Origin: Treponema sp. UBA4232
GTDB lineage: Bacteria; Spirochaetota; Spirochaetia; Treponematales; Treponemataceae
Assembly: GCA_002396325.1 (NCBI GenBank)
Contig: DGXM01000211.1
Span: 1 to 6,367 of the forward strand
Length of the DNA stretch: 6,367 bases
Reading direction: 5' to 3'
Shown: one piece after another, positions 6,312 through 6,367 of the stretch
Layout of the letters: each line of letters starts with the position of its first letter
How positions within the stretch are numbered: the first letter of the stretch is position 1
The notes under the pieces: generated by a model
What the model saw: the letters and a program-made list of their open reading frames with translations, nothing else
What the model was told of the DNA's origin: nothing
Databases searched by the model: none
Program-made: the position numbers and the translations under genes

Positions 6312-6367
6312 GTCATGCTGAATTTTTTTCAGCATCTGCGTTGGATATAGTGCATAGATTCCGAAAC
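6312..6367. repeat. Left part of a dispersed palindromic intergenic repeat, cut by the window end
   Basis: TGTC at 6311-6314 leads into a perfect 8-bp hairpin, ATGCTGAA (6315-6322) with TTCAGCAT (6328-6335) and a TTTTT loop. A spacer of about 20 nt follows, then GATTCCGAAAC (6357-6367), which runs into the window edge. From memory, many bacterial genomes carry intergenic repeats of the form TGTCATGCTGAA...TTCAGCATCT...GATTCCGAAAC...TTCGGAATGACA. I therefore infer the right half of a second hairpin just outside. Copy number cannot be judged here. Confidence 0.55.

Noticed and set aside
6315..6335. Perfect 8-bp hairpin as a transcription terminator
   Set aside because: The T-run is in the loop and not after the stem, and the sequence resembles an intergenic repeat more closely.

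Overview
The window reads as a stretch of bacterial chromosome of moderate GC, with every convincing gene on the + strand. Most of it is one conserved housekeeping cluster: rplU (L21) - prp/ysxB - rpmA (L27) - obg - nadD - yqeK - an LCP/LytR-family gene - rsfS. The gene order, an L27 beginning MGRSKGGSGAKNGRDS, and an Obg without an OCT domain suggest a spirochaete, most likely a Treponema from a host-associated or gut lineage. This assignment is inferred from family memory, not from a database search. A clostridial-type order (obg-nadD-yqeK-lytR-rsfS) is similar, so the cluster alone is not decisive.

Left edge (1-883): the 3' part of a gene for a zinc-ribbon protein fused to an SUMF1/FGE-sulfatase-type domain. 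Its start lies upstream of the window. From 884 to 1027 there is a good sigma-70-type promoter and an mRNA leader of about 90 nt with two possible hairpins. Positions 1028-1994 hold rplU, prp and rpmA as a tight ribosomal operon, closed by a strong intrinsic terminator at 2016-2055. Positions 2099-6231 hold obg, nadD, yqeK, lcp and rsfS, with gaps of 3-21 nt and one 26-nt overlap, so they are almost certainly co-transcribed. No clear separate promoter was found for them, so they may depend on read-through of the terminator. Positions 6232-6367 contain weak hairpins and then what looks like the left part of a dispersed palindromic repeat (TGTCATGCTGAA...TTCAGCAT...GATTCCGAAAC), cut by the window end.

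Functionally, the cluster joins 50S ribosomal proteins (L21, L27), a cysteine protease of the family that trims L27, 50S assembly and silencing factors (Obg, RsfS), NAD synthesis (NadD), diadenosine-tetraphosphate removal (YqeK) and one envelope protein (LCP family). The common theme is growth-rate and ribosome-state control.

I see no wholly new system. The points most worth a second look are: the Prp protease next to an L27 that lacks the known cleavable extension; an LCP protein that has lost several of the usual ligand-binding residues; an SUMF1 protein missing one of the two catalytic cysteines; the L21 leader; and the truncated repeat at the right edge.
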